Assembly (NCBI GenBank): GCA_009924535.1
Contig: RFRI01000017.1
Location: 1-12,310 of the forward strand
Length of the DNA: 12,310 nt
Reading direction: 5' to 3'
Source of the DNA: Verrucomicrobiota bacterium
GTDB taxonomy: Bacteria; Verrucomicrobiota; Verrucomicrobiia; Opitutales; UBA953
Shown here: piece after piece, positions 1 through 6,821 of the stretch
Numbering within the stretch: the stretch's first letter is position 1
How the letters are laid out: each line of letters starts with the position of its first letter
Notes under the pieces: generated by a model
Database searches by the model: none
The model's input: the letters and a program-made list of their open reading frames with translations, nothing else
Told to the model about the DNA's origin: nothing
Program-made: the position numbers and the translations under genes

Positions 1-935
1 AGGGCGTCGGAGAGGTAGTCGCCGTTGAGGTTGAGCGTCGCGATGACGTCGAAGTCCGTCGGGCGGGTGAGGATCTGCTGGAGGGTGATGTCGGCGATCG
101 CGTCCTTGATGATCAGGCCCGCACCCGGCTTGCCTTCGGGGATCTTGCACCAAGGACCGCCGTCGATCTCCTCGGCGCCGAACTCGCTCTTGGCGAGGTC
201 GTAGCCCCACTTCATGAAGGCGCCTTCGGTGTACTTCATGATATTACCCTTATGGACGAGGGTCAGCGACTTGCGCTTGTTGGCGATGGCGTACTGGATG
301 GCCGAGCGGATCAGACGCTCGGAGCCCGGACGGGAGACCGGCTTGATGCCGAGGCCGACGGTGGCGGGCTGTTCGGCGCCGAAGCGGATCTTCTTAAATT
401 CCTTCGGGAAGTTCGTCTTGATGAACTCAAGGGTCTTGAGGGCGATCTCCGAACCTGCTTCGAAGTCGATGCCGGCGTAGATGTCTTCGGTATTCTCGCG
501 GAAGATCACCATGTCGACCTTGCCGGGGTTCTTCACCGGCGAAGGCACGCCGGTGAACCACTGCACGGGACGGAGGCAGACGTAGAGGTCGAGCTGCTGA
601 CGGAGGGCGACATTGAGGGAGCGGATGCCACCGCCGGTCGGCGTGGTGAGCGGGCCCTTGATGCCCACGAGGTAGTCGCGGAAAGCGGTGAGAGTCGCCT
701 CAGGCAACCAGTCGCCGGTCGCCTTGAAAGCCTTCTCGCCCGCGAGGACTTCGAGCCACTCGATCTTGCGCTTGCCGGCATAGGCCTTGGCGACCGCGGC
801 GTCGAGGACGCGGACGGAGGCGCGCCAGATGTCCGGGCCGGTGCCGTCGCCTTCGATGAAGGGAACGATCGGATGGTCGGGGACGGTGAGTTTGCCGTTG
901 GCGATGGTGATGCGGCCGGATGCAGGGGTGCTCAT
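1..935 (-). CDS. icd: Isocitrate dehydrogenase, NADP-type (3' end outside window)
   Basis: This is the TCA-cycle enzyme that oxidatively decarboxylates isocitrate to 2-oxoglutarate in the cytoplasm. The window holds the start codon and about 311 codons; the C-terminal quarter lies beyond base 1. The translation follows the E. coli Icd pattern throughout: an early IEGDGTGPDI segment (about residues 27-36), GPLTTPTGGGIRSLN (about 94-108) with the substrate-loop serine at 106, DMVIFRENTEDIYAGI, LVHKGNIMKYTEGAF with the catalytic lysine region, and NLNGDYLSDA at the window edge. The ATG at 935-933 places the N-terminus as in known family members. No Shine-Dalgarno sequence precedes it. The residues that decide NADP versus NAD use are in the missing part, so cofactor choice is inferred from overall similarity to the E. 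coli subfamily. It appears to be a single gene with its promoter somewhere in 936-1000. Confidence 0.96.
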   Translation of the reverse strand, partial: MSTPASGRITIANGKLTVPDHPIVPFIEGDGTGPDIWRASVRVLDAAVAKAYAGKRKIEWLEVLAGEKAFKATGDWLPEATLTAFRDYLVGIKGPLTTPTGGGIRSLNVALRQQLDLYVCLRPVQWFTGVPSPVKNPGKVDMVIFRENTEDIYAGIDFEAGSEIALKTLEFIKTNFPKEFKKIRFGAEQPATVGLGIKPVSRPGSERLIRSAIQYAIANKRKSLTLVHKGNIMKYTEGAFMKWGYDLAKSEFGAEEIDGGPWCKIPEGKPGAGLIIKDAIADITLQQILTRPTDFDVIATLNLNGDYLSDA

Positions 936-1004
936 GGTAAGTGGCAGATAACAAACCGTGTCCAGGGGGTCTGTTTCAAGCCAATACGCTGGTCGGCATA
1001 CCAA

Positions 1005-1038
1005 GGAAAAGAAAAGGACCCCCTTGCGAGGGTCCTTG
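1005..1038 (-). terminator. Intrinsic terminator of the RHH gene
   Basis: On the minus strand an 8-bp perfect stem (AAGGACCC with GGGTCCTT, plus-strand 1014-1021 and 1030-1037) closes an 8-nt loop. It is followed by a TTTTCTTTTCC tract. It lies about 60 nt after the stop codon of the RHH gene and upstream of icd, so it insulates the two genes. The rest of 936-1095 holds no other feature I could support; no convincing sigma-70 promoter for icd was seen there. Confidence 0.85.
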
Positions 1039-1095
1039 TGATGACCGGGAGTGCCGGCGCCATCCGCCCCGAGGGACGGAAAAGACTAGGAAGAA

Positions 1096-1161
1096 TTACT
1101 TCTTCTTAGCTTTGGTGGCCTTCTTGGCGCTCTTCTTAGCAGCAGCCTTCTTTTTAGCCAT
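1096..1161 (-). CDS. Possible 21-aa Lys/Ala-rich basic peptide from an internal start
   Basis: Within the RHH gene and in the same frame, an ATG at 1161-1159 opens a 21-residue peptide. It contains 12 lysines, 6 alanines, one Ser, one Thr and the start Met, with AKK-type repeats. A good Shine-Dalgarno AAGGA sits 7 nt upstream. Most genes in this window lack such a site, so an internal start is plausible. The product would be a free DNA- or RNA-neutralising peptide like the C-terminal tails of histone H1 or chlamydial Hc1. Alternatively the site is never used and the segment is only the tail of the RHH protein. What is seen is the codons and the ribosome site; independent translation is inference. 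Confidence 0.45.
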   Translation of the reverse strand: MAKKKAAAKKSAKKATKAKKK

Positions 1162-1491
1162 AGGTGTGTCCTTTTTTTGGATCGTTGTTGGGTTTGAGGG
1201 CAGCGCCTGAAGCGCCACCCTGACGATTCGCCCCACGCTCACCCGGGCGTTGCGCGCCTGGCGGGTGATACGAGTACGGAGCTCCGACGGTACGCGGAAA
1301 GAAACCTGGCGGGACCGGGTGGTCTCCAGGGAAGGACGGGAGTCGTCGTAACGGTCGAGCGCGTGGCGGATCACTTCGCTCAAGGTGCTGAGACCGGACC
1401 GATGCTGGAAGGCGACCACTTCAGAGTGGAGCTTCGGGGGAAGCGACACGGTGATGAGACTTTCGCTCGGGGTTTCGGTTCGGTTCGTCAC
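1096..1491 (-). CDS. Tandem ribbon-helix-helix DNA-binding protein with basic Lys/Ala tail
   Basis: Two consecutive segments each show the RHH (Arc/MetJ/CopG) pattern of a short amphipathic strand and two helices. Numbered from the GTG start, the first is about residues 12-49 (strand LITVSL, then LSEVIRHALDRY). The second is about 61-96 (strand RQVSFRV, then a helix ending VALQAL). RHH proteins normally dimerise to bind DNA, so two copies in one chain could fold as a single-chain pair. After a linker, residues 111-131 form a tail of only Met, Lys, Ala, Ser and Thr that resembles histone H1 tails. The start is uncertain: GTG at 1491 (131 aa) is preferred because an upstream TTG at 1542 (148 aa) would lie within the likely promoter. 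A transcription regulator or nucleoid protein is inferred. The metal ATPase is divergent and could be its target. It is not recognisable as NikR, as no metal-binding ACT domain follows. Confidence 0.72.
   Translation of the reverse strand: MTNRTETPSESLITVSLPPKLHSEVVAFQHRSGLSTLSEVIRHALDRYDDSRPSLETTRSRQVSFRVPSELRTRITRQARNARVSVGRIVRVALQALPSNPTTIQKKDTPMAKKKAAAKKSAKKATKAKKK
1169..1173 (-). promoter_or_regulatory. Internal ribosome binding site before the basic tail
   Basis: AAGGA on the minus strand, inside an A-rich run, is spaced 7 nt from the in-frame ATG at 1161. It is one of only two clear Shine-Dalgarno sites next to a start codon in the window and is the main reason to suspect a second translation product from the RHH gene. 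Confidence 0.5.
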
Positions 1492-1498
1492 GTTGCGG

Positions 1499-1543
1499 TT
1501 AACTCTTGATAAGATACATAGGTATAACCCGCGCTTGCGCAAG
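1499..1543. promoter_or_regulatory. Divergent promoter/operator region between RHH gene and metal ATPase
   Basis: This A+T-richer patch separates the two divergent genes. On the plus strand, TTAACT (1499-1504) and TATAAC (1523-1528) are spaced 18 nt and would drive the ATPase with a leader of about 105 nt. On the minus strand, TTGCGC with TATGTA or TTTCCT with TATACC could serve the RHH gene, but these are weak. A perfect 10-bp palindrome CTTGCGCAAG (1534-1543) lies just after the plus-strand -10, a usual place for an operator. RHH repressors commonly bind inverted repeats, so autoregulation is a reasonable inference. Confidence 0.4.
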
Positions 1544-1639
1544 AGGAAACTTTCATGTCACCGGATCGCCATCCGACGACGCGTAAAAAATCTGTTCGCA
1601 CGACGTCTCGTAAAGATGAATTCGATACGGAGGGAGACG

Positions 1640-3592
1640 ATGCGAGCGGTTGACCGACGCGAAGCGCGACGACAGGATGACGTCATGAGCGACCACGCGC
1701 ACGATCCGGAACACGAAGCGCCCGGCGAATGGCGAAAGCTCGCCTTCCTCGCGGCCATGAGCGGCGTATTAGGCCTGCTATCATTGGTCGCGGAGCATTT
1801 CCTCGGTGAAGGTTCGGCTTGGGCGCTCATCCTCGTCGCCGGCTCCTGTCTCGCCGGCGGCTGGGACGCCGCCATCGACGGATGGGCCGCTTTGCGGGAG
1901 CGACGCATCGACGTCCACCTCCTGATGATCGTCGTGGCGGTCGGCGCCTGGTTCGTCGGCGCCCAGTGGGAGGGAGCCCTCCTGCTTTTTCTCTTTTCGA
2001 CCGCCGGCGCCATCGAACATTACGCGATGGACCGCACCCGCGGCGCCATCGACGCCCTCCTCGACAAGTCTCCTAAACATGCCCGTCGACTGGGTCCGGA
2101 TGACTCCGAAACCGAGGTGCCGGTGTCCGCCCTGCTCCCCGGCGACCGCATCGCCATCCTGCCCGGCGAGCTGGTGCCGGCGGACGGCAAAGTCCTCTCC
2201 GGCGAGAGCGCCGTGGATGAGTCGAACCTCACCGGCGAAGCCAAACCCGCCCCTAAGCAGGCTGGTTCCGATGTCGCCGGGGGCACCCTTAACTCCTGGG
2301 GCCGCCTGATCGTCGAAGTCACCCGCGCGGAACGCGACAGCGCCCTGCAACGCATCGTCCGGTTGATCCGCGAAGCCCAGGACAGCAAGGCGCCCGCCCA
2401 ACGGGCCATCGACAAGTGGGGCGACGCCTACGCGATCTTCACGCTGTCCGCCTCGGCGCTCTTCTTTGTCATCCTCAAGTTCACCGGCCCGGCGGACGCG
2501 ATCGGCCATGCCGCCCCGCTCTACCGCGCGATGACGTTGCTGGTGGTGCTCAGCCCCTGCGCTTTGGTGCTATCGGTGCCCTCCGCCGTGCTCGCCGCCA
2601 TCGCCGCCGGCGCCCGTCAAGGCATCCTCTTCCGGGGCGGCGCCGCCGTGGAGCGTCTGGCGGACGTCGATTGCATCTGCTTCGACAAGACCGGCACGTT
2701 GACCGCCGGCGTCCCCGAGGTGGCCGCTCTGGAAGTATATCCCGAAGGCGCAGATCGCCTGCGCGCCCTCAGCGCCCTGCTCACCTTGGAATCATCGACG
2801 ACCCACCCCTTCGCCGCCGGGGTCGTCCGGGCCTGCCTCAAGGAAGGCGCGAGCCAGCTCCCGGTCCAAGGCCTCTCCAATTCCCCCGGACAAGGCGTCG
2901 CCGGCACCGTCGCCGGCACCCGCTGGAGCGTCGGCACCCGCGAGTTCGTCGGCGGAGGCACCCTGCCCCCTGCGACGGTGGCCGAGGGCGCGATCGTCAG
3001 CGAAGTCTGGGCCTCCGACGGCACGGTCACCATCCGCGCCACGCTGGTCGACCTCATCCGCGACGAAAGCCGCGCCACCCTCGCCGCCTTGCATGCACGC
3101 AAGATCCGCACGGTGATGCTCACCGGCGACCGCGAAGAAGCCGCCGCCGTGGCCGCCCGCCAGGTCGGCATCCAATCCTACGCCGCGGCGCTCACGCCTG
3201 ACGCCAAGATGGCCGCCATCCGCCGCTACTCCGCCGAAGGCCACGTGGTCGCCATGGTCGGCGACGGGGTCAACGACGCCCCCAGCCTCGCCGCCGCCGA
3301 CGTCGCCATCGGCATGGGCGGACGGGGTAGCGACGCCGCCTTGGAGTCCAGCGATTTGGTCCTGACCGACGACCGGATCGGCCGCTTGGTCGACGCCATC
3401 GAACTCAGCCGCAGCGCGCGCCTGGCGATCCGCTTCAACGTCCTCATCTCCATCGGCGCCGCCCTCGGTATGGCCGCCTATGTCGTCTTCCGTGGCGCCC
3501 CCTTGCCCTTGGCCGTCAGCGTCCACGAAGGCAGCACGATCGTGGTCTGCCTCAACGGCCTGCGCCTGCTCGCTCACCGCCCACGCAGGTAA
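1640..3592 (+). CDS. P1B-4-type transition-metal efflux P-type ATPase
   Basis: This inner-membrane pump uses ATP to export a divalent transition metal. Signatures, numbered from the chosen start, are the actuator TGE (198-200), phosphorylation motif DKTGT (Asp349), the nucleotide-domain His-Pro (389-390) and the hinge GDGVND (541-546). The transmembrane metal site reads SPC (305-307) instead of CPC, and the last helix carries HEGST (629-633). SPC plus HEGG/S-T marks the P1B-4 subgroup (CoaT, CtpD, PfeT), reported to export Co, Fe(II), Zn or Ni. There is no N-terminal heavy-metal-associated domain, only a short His-rich stretch (HAHDPEHE, about 19-26). Eight hydrophobic segments are visible. 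The ATG at 1640 is chosen for its GGAGG 6 nt upstream; ATG 1685 (AGGA, 7 nt) is the alternative, giving 635 aa. Which metal it moves cannot be read from sequence. The divergent RHH protein may regulate it. Confidence 0.93.
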   Translation: MRAVDRREARRQDDVMSDHAHDPEHEAPGEWRKLAFLAAMSGVLGLLSLVAEHFLGEGSAWALILVAGSCLAGGWDAAIDGWAALRERRIDVHLLMIVVAVGAWFVGAQWEGALLLFLFSTAGAIEHYAMDRTRGAIDALLDKSPKHARRLGPDDSETEVPVSALLPGDRIAILPGELVPADGKVLSGESAVDESNLTGEAKPAPKQAGSDVAGGTLNSWGRLIVEVTRAERDSALQRIVRLIREAQDSKAPAQRAIDKWGDAYAIFTLSASALFFVILKFTGPADAIGHAAPLYRAMTLLVVLSPCALVLSVPSAVLAAIAAGARQGILFRGGAAVERLADVDCICFDKTGTLTAGVPEVAALEVYPEGADRLRALSALLTLESSTTHPFAAGVVRACLKEGASQLPVQGLSNSPGQGVAGTVAGTRWSVGTREFVGGGTLPPATVAEGAIVSEVWASDGTVTIRATLVDLIRDESRATLAALHARKIRTVMLTGDREEAAAVAARQVGIQSYAAALTPDAKMAAIRRYSAEGHVVAMVGDGVNDAPSLAAADVAIGMGGRGSDAALESSDLVLTDDRIGRLVDAIELSRSARLAIRFNVLISIGAALGMAAYVVFRGAPLPLAVSVHEGSTIVVCLNGLRLLAHRPRR

Positions 3593-3624
3593 ACAAAAAG
3601 GCCCCCGGGCGAACCCGGAGGCCT
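3590..3624 (-). terminator. Intrinsic terminator of the rodA-rng operon
   Basis: An interrupted 11-bp hairpin (3599-3624) has arms AGGCC and CCGGG, one C/A mismatch and a CGAA loop. Read on the minus strand it is followed by TTTTTGTTT, so it terminates rng transcription. The tract overlaps the stop codon of the convergent ATPase gene. In the plus direction the hairpin has no T-tract, so it would serve that gene less well. Confidence 0.88.
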
Positions 3625-3645
3625 CGTCGTCGGCGCACGCCGGGC

Positions 3646-5367
3646 TTAGCGCAGCTCGCGACCGGCGCTGTCGAAGAGCTTGAACGCTTCGATGCTATAG
3701 GTCTGGTCAGGCTTGGTGCCGAGGCGGACCTTGCAGGACTTCATCAGGTCGCGGAAGAACTCGCGGTCTTCCGTGATGATGCGCTCGAGGTTCACGGGGT
3801 GCAGCAGGATATTGATCTCGATCTCCTTCTCCGGACCGAGGGACTCGCGCAGGCGGCGGATGACGCTGAGGAGCTTGCGCTGGATCTCGACGGAGACGGT
3901 GCGGGGATTCTTGACGATACCGCGGCCTTGGCAGTGCGGGCAGGCCGTGTACATCGAGGTCGTGTTGGACTCCGTATGGCGCTGACGCGTCATCTGGAGC
4001 ACGCCGAGCTGCGAGATCGGGAGGATCTGGTGCTTGGCCCGGTCGTCCTCCATCGCCTCGCGCAGGGTGTCGAAGACCTTCTTCCGGTCTTTCGGGTTCT
4101 TCATGTCGATCGTGTCGATCATGATGAGGCCGCCGAGGTTACGGAGCTTGATCTGGCGGGCGGCTTCGGTGACCGCCTCAAGATTGGCTTGGGTGATGAA
4201 GTTGCCGTCCTTGGCGCCGTCCTTGCCGCGATGGCCGCCGGTGTTGACGTCGATGGCCGTGAGCGCCTCGGTCTCGTCGATGACGATCTCGCCGCCGCTC
4301 GGGAGCGGGACACGACGCTGGAAGAGCTGCTCGATCTGACGCTCGATGTTGTAGCGTTCGAAGACCGGAATCGGGTCGGCGTATAGCTCGACGCGGGAAC
4401 GGGAGCGCGGCGAGACTTCGCCGACGAGGTCTTGGACCAGCTTGAAATCCTCGGGGTTGTCGACGAGGATGCGGTCCACTTCCTCGGTGAGGAAGTCGCG
4501 GACGGTACGCTCGATCAGGCCGGGCTCCTGGTAGAGGAGGACCGGCTTACGGTCAGGGGCGTTGATCTTCTCGACGATGGCCTGCCAGCGCTTGAGCAGC
4601 ATGTGCAGGTCGCGGACGAACCAGCGGGCCTGCTTGCCCTCGCCGGCGGTGCGGATGATGACGCCCATGCCTTCCGGGATGGTCAGGGAGCGGAGGATGT
4701 CCTTAAGGCGTTCGCGCTCGGAGGATTCCTCGATCTTGCGGGAGACCCCGCAAGCGCCGCTGAAAGGCATCAGCACGAGGTAGCGGCCAGGCAGCGCGAT
4801 GTTGGTGGTCGAACGGGGACCCTTGGTGCCGATCTGGTCCTTGACGACCTGGATGACGATGTCGGAGCCGGCCGGGAAGAGCTGCGGGATATCCTTGGCC
4901 TGATAGCGGGCCTTGCGCTGCTTCTGCTCGGCGGATTCGTTGTCGCGGATGAACTCGACCTGCGAGTCGTTGGCGGCCGGGAGCATGTCCCAGTAATGGA
5001 GGAACGCGTTCTTCGGCTGGCCGATGTCCACGAAGGCGGCCTTGAGGCCTCCTTCGAGGTTCTGGACACGACCCTTGAAGATCGCGCCGACCATGCGGTT
5101 CTCGCCCTTGTGCTCGATCTCGAACTTGTCGAGGACGCCGTTGGTGAGGAGCGCGACGCGCTTCTCCAGCGTCTCGGCGTTGATGACGAGTTCTCGGTAG
5201 ACCGCGCGGTCCTTGGAGAAGTGTTTGACGATGCGCTGGAGGAGCGGGAGCTCCTTGCGCCGCTTCGCCGCCTCGTCGGCCAGCTGTCGCTGGTCGATCG
5301 GGGAGGTCTGTTCGCCGCCCTCGGGCAGCTCGTCGTTGATATCTTCGGGTTCGTTATTGTCGGGCAT
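3646..5367 (-). CDS. rng: Ribonuclease E/G, catalytic-core (RNase G-like) form
   Basis: This endoribonuclease cuts single-stranded A/U-rich RNA in rRNA maturation and mRNA decay. The order of parts fits the family: a charged leader (1-60), an S1 domain starting about 92 (VGAIFKGRV, AAFVDIG) with a lysine/glutamate-rich insertion around 130-155, the 5'-sensor/RNase H-like region, then the DNase I-like catalytic part. The metal-binding aspartates are visible as AIDVNTGG (Asp373) and MIDTIDM (Asp418). The Zn-link CPHC lies at 476-479. At 573 aa it ends shortly after the core, so the long disordered degradosome scaffold of E. coli RNase E is absent. The ATG at 5367 follows the rodA stop codon after 5 nt, with no Shine-Dalgarno sequence, which suggests translational coupling. 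Pairing of rng with rod-shape genes is also known in E. coli (mreBCD-rng). Confidence 0.95.
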   Translation of the reverse strand: MPDNNEPEDINDELPEGGEQTSPIDQRQLADEAAKRRKELPLLQRIVKHFSKDRAVYRELVINAETLEKRVALLTNGVLDKFEIEHKGENRMVGAIFKGRVQNLEGGLKAAFVDIGQPKNAFLHYWDMLPAANDSQVEFIRDNESAEQKQRKARYQAKDIPQLFPAGSDIVIQVVKDQIGTKGPRSTTNIALPGRYLVLMPFSGACGVSRKIEESSERERLKDILRSLTIPEGMGVIIRTAGEGKQARWFVRDLHMLLKRWQAIVEKINAPDRKPVLLYQEPGLIERTVRDFLTEEVDRILVDNPEDFKLVQDLVGEVSPRSRSRVELYADPIPVFERYNIERQIEQLFQRRVPLPSGGEIVIDETEALTAIDVNTGGHRGKDGAKDGNFITQANLEAVTEAARQIKLRNLGGLIMIDTIDMKNPKDRKKVFDTLREAMEDDRAKHQILPISQLGVLQMTRQRHTESNTTSMYTACPHCQGRGIVKNPRTVSVEIQRKLLSVIRRLRESLGPEKEIEINILLHPVNLERIITEDREFFRDLMKSCKVRLGTKPDQTYSIEAFKLFDSAGRELR

Positions 5368-5372
5368 CTCGG

Positions 5373-6707
5373 TCAGGCGGTTAAGCCGGTTGCCGGAGAG
5401 CCTCCGCCTTCGCCGCCACCGGCCGAATGCCGGTGAACGCTCTGGACTAGTCCAAGGAGCAGGAAACAGCTGAGAACGAAAGACCCTCCGTAGCTAAGGA
5501 AAGGAAGGGGGACCCCGGTGACGGGCATCAGGTTGATGTTCATGCCGATATTGACCACGACGTGCGTGCCGAGCACGACCGCCGCGCCAATCGCGAGCAA
5601 GGAACCAAAACGATCCGCCGCCCGGGCCGCCGTTCGCACGACGCGCCAGAACAAGAGGATAAATGCGCCTATCACCAAGAGTCCGCCGGTGAAGCCGATC
5701 TCCTCGGCCATACCGGAAAAAAGGAAGTCGTTATGGGCGGCGGCCTCAGGCAGGTAGCCGAAGCGGGCCTGCGTGCCGTTCCCGATGCCTTGCCCGCGGA
5801 AACCGCCGCGGCCGACGGCGATGACGGCCTGGTTCACGTTCCAGGTCACGCCGAGGCCCTTGGGGTCGATCACTTCGGGGGCGACGAAAGACAGGATGCG
5901 CTCACGCTGGTAATCCTTGAGCAGGAAGAACCAAGCCTCGGCCTCGTGCTCGCCGCGGACGGCGCGGGCGGGATCCTTGGCGTTCGGATTGGCCTTCGCG
6001 TACTGGTCGATCTTGGCCGCGTATTCGCGCATGTCCAAGGCTACGACCCCCACCAGCAAAAAGGCGGCCGCTCCGGCCACCAGGAAGAACCTGTAAGTCA
6101 GGCCGGCGACGAAAAGCAGGATGAATGAGAGCGGCAGGTAGATGAGGGCAGAACCTAGGTCTGGCTGCACAAAAATCAAGACAAACGGGACCGCGGCGGC
6201 CCCGAGGCACCAGAAGACGGTGCGCCAAGTCCCGCGGAAGGAGCCGATCGGCGATCGGGCGAGCATGGCCGCGAGGAACACGAGCACGCCGATCTTGGCG
6301 AACTCCGACGGCTGGATCAAAAACAGACCGAAATCCATCCAGCGACGCGCGCCGTTGATGCTACGGATGAAGGACCCCAGGTCGCGATGCAGGAGCGCGC
6401 AGAGCGAGACGGGCAGCAGGATCGCCAGGCACCCGAGGTAGATGCGCCGGGCGTAGCGTTGGATCAGACGGTAATCGAGGGCCGAGACCGCCCAATAAGC
6501 CAGCCAACCGATGGCGACGAAGACGATCTGGGAGCGGTAGAAGTTCGACTCGCGGGCGCTGCCCGCCGACTGGATGGCCACGACCCCGAGGCCGCTTAAG
6601 AAAAGGATGATGACGACCTGCGTCCAGTCCGTCCGCCAAGCGAAATTGGCGAAATTATCCCACCAGACCGCGGCCGGAGACCGCTCATCGTCAAGGTGTT
6701 GGGACAT
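5373..6707 (-). CDS. rodA: Peptidoglycan glycosyltransferase RodA (SEDS family)
   Basis: RodA is the membrane enzyme of the elongasome that polymerises lipid II into glycan strands together with a class B penicillin-binding protein. Family signatures are DLGSFIRSINGARRW (109-123), IQPSEFAKIG (131-140), VQPDLGSALI (180-189), the catalytic-aspartate region HNDFLF (Asp327, matching E. coli RodA Asp262), and the SEDS signature ending PVTGVPLPFLSYGGS (395-409). About ten hydrophobic segments are seen. Compared with E. coli RodA there is an extra hydrophilic stretch of about 35 residues (about 225-262) before KDYQRERIL, and a Gly-rich C-terminal tail. Length is 444 aa. The ATG at 6707 is chosen because homology starts soon after it; the open frame continues far upstream but only as antisense of rny. 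There is no Shine-Dalgarno sequence. RodA rather than FtsW is favoured by the NIGMNINLMPVTG form and the rng neighbour. Confidence 0.93.
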   Translation of the reverse strand: MSQHLDDERSPAAVWWDNFANFAWRTDWTQVVIILFLSGLGVVAIQSAGSARESNFYRSQIVFVAIGWLAYWAVSALDYRLIQRYARRIYLGCLAILLPVSLCALLHRDLGSFIRSINGARRWMDFGLFLIQPSEFAKIGVLVFLAAMLARSPIGSFRGTWRTVFWCLGAAAVPFVLIFVQPDLGSALIYLPLSFILLFVAGLTYRFFLVAGAAAFLLVGVVALDMREYAAKIDQYAKANPNAKDPARAVRGEHEAEAWFFLLKDYQRERILSFVAPEVIDPKGLGVTWNVNQAVIAVGRGGFRGQGIGNGTQARFGYLPEAAAHNDFLFSGMAEEIGFTGGLLVIGAFILLFWRVVRTAARAADRFGSLLAIGAAVVLGTHVVVNIGMNINLMPVTGVPLPFLSYGGSFVLSCFLLLGLVQSVHRHSAGGGEGGGSPATGLTA

Positions 6708-6821
6708 GCCGGAGGCAACCCCGATTATGGCCCGGAGGCAAGGCGAACCGCCCGAAAGGGCTTGCCGAAGGGGCTCCGTCCGCAAGGGTATCCCCCCGGA
6801 CCTCCGGTTTTCGCGACGAAC
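6708..6821. promoter_or_regulatory. Divergent promoter region of rodA-rng and rny
   Basis: These 114 nt must hold the promoters of both divergent units. For rodA a CATAAT -10 element (minus strand, 6729-6724) lies only 16 nt before the ATG, which would leave a leader of about 10 nt; no good -35 accompanies it. On the plus strand a bulged stem-loop covers 6737-6766: GGCAAG pairs with CTTGCC around an inner CCC-GAAA-GGG hairpin. It would lie upstream of or early in the rny transcript. No clear rny promoter was recognised. Confidence 0.35.

Noticed and set aside
252..1109. Long plus-strand open frame opposite icd
   Set aside because: Antisense shadow of a gene with clear homology; composition is GC-skewed Asp/Gly/Arg without any recognisable domain.
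1096..1491. RHH protein as the antitoxin of a toxin-antitoxin pair
   Set aside because: No small toxin frame follows or precedes it; the downstream region is a terminator and then icd.
1385..1639. Upstream extension of the ATPase frame from an ATG at 1385
   Set aside because: It overlaps the RHH gene on the other strand and the promoter region, and adds 85 residues without homology; a GGAGG site marks 1640.
1096..3592. RHH/ATPase pair as part of a transposon or genomic island
   Set aside because: No transposase, integrase, flanking inverted or direct repeats, or tRNA attachment site was seen, so only a mild suspicion of transfer remains.
4432..5436. 334-codon plus-strand open frame opposite rng
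   Set aside because: Mirror of the conserved RNase E/G frame; Asp/Leu/Val-rich translation typical of antisense GC-rich genes.
6696..6821. Earlier ATG at 6696 for rny
   Set aside because: It would overlap the divergent rodA start and place a Pro/Gly/Arg-rich leader before the membrane anchor that is normally N-terminal.
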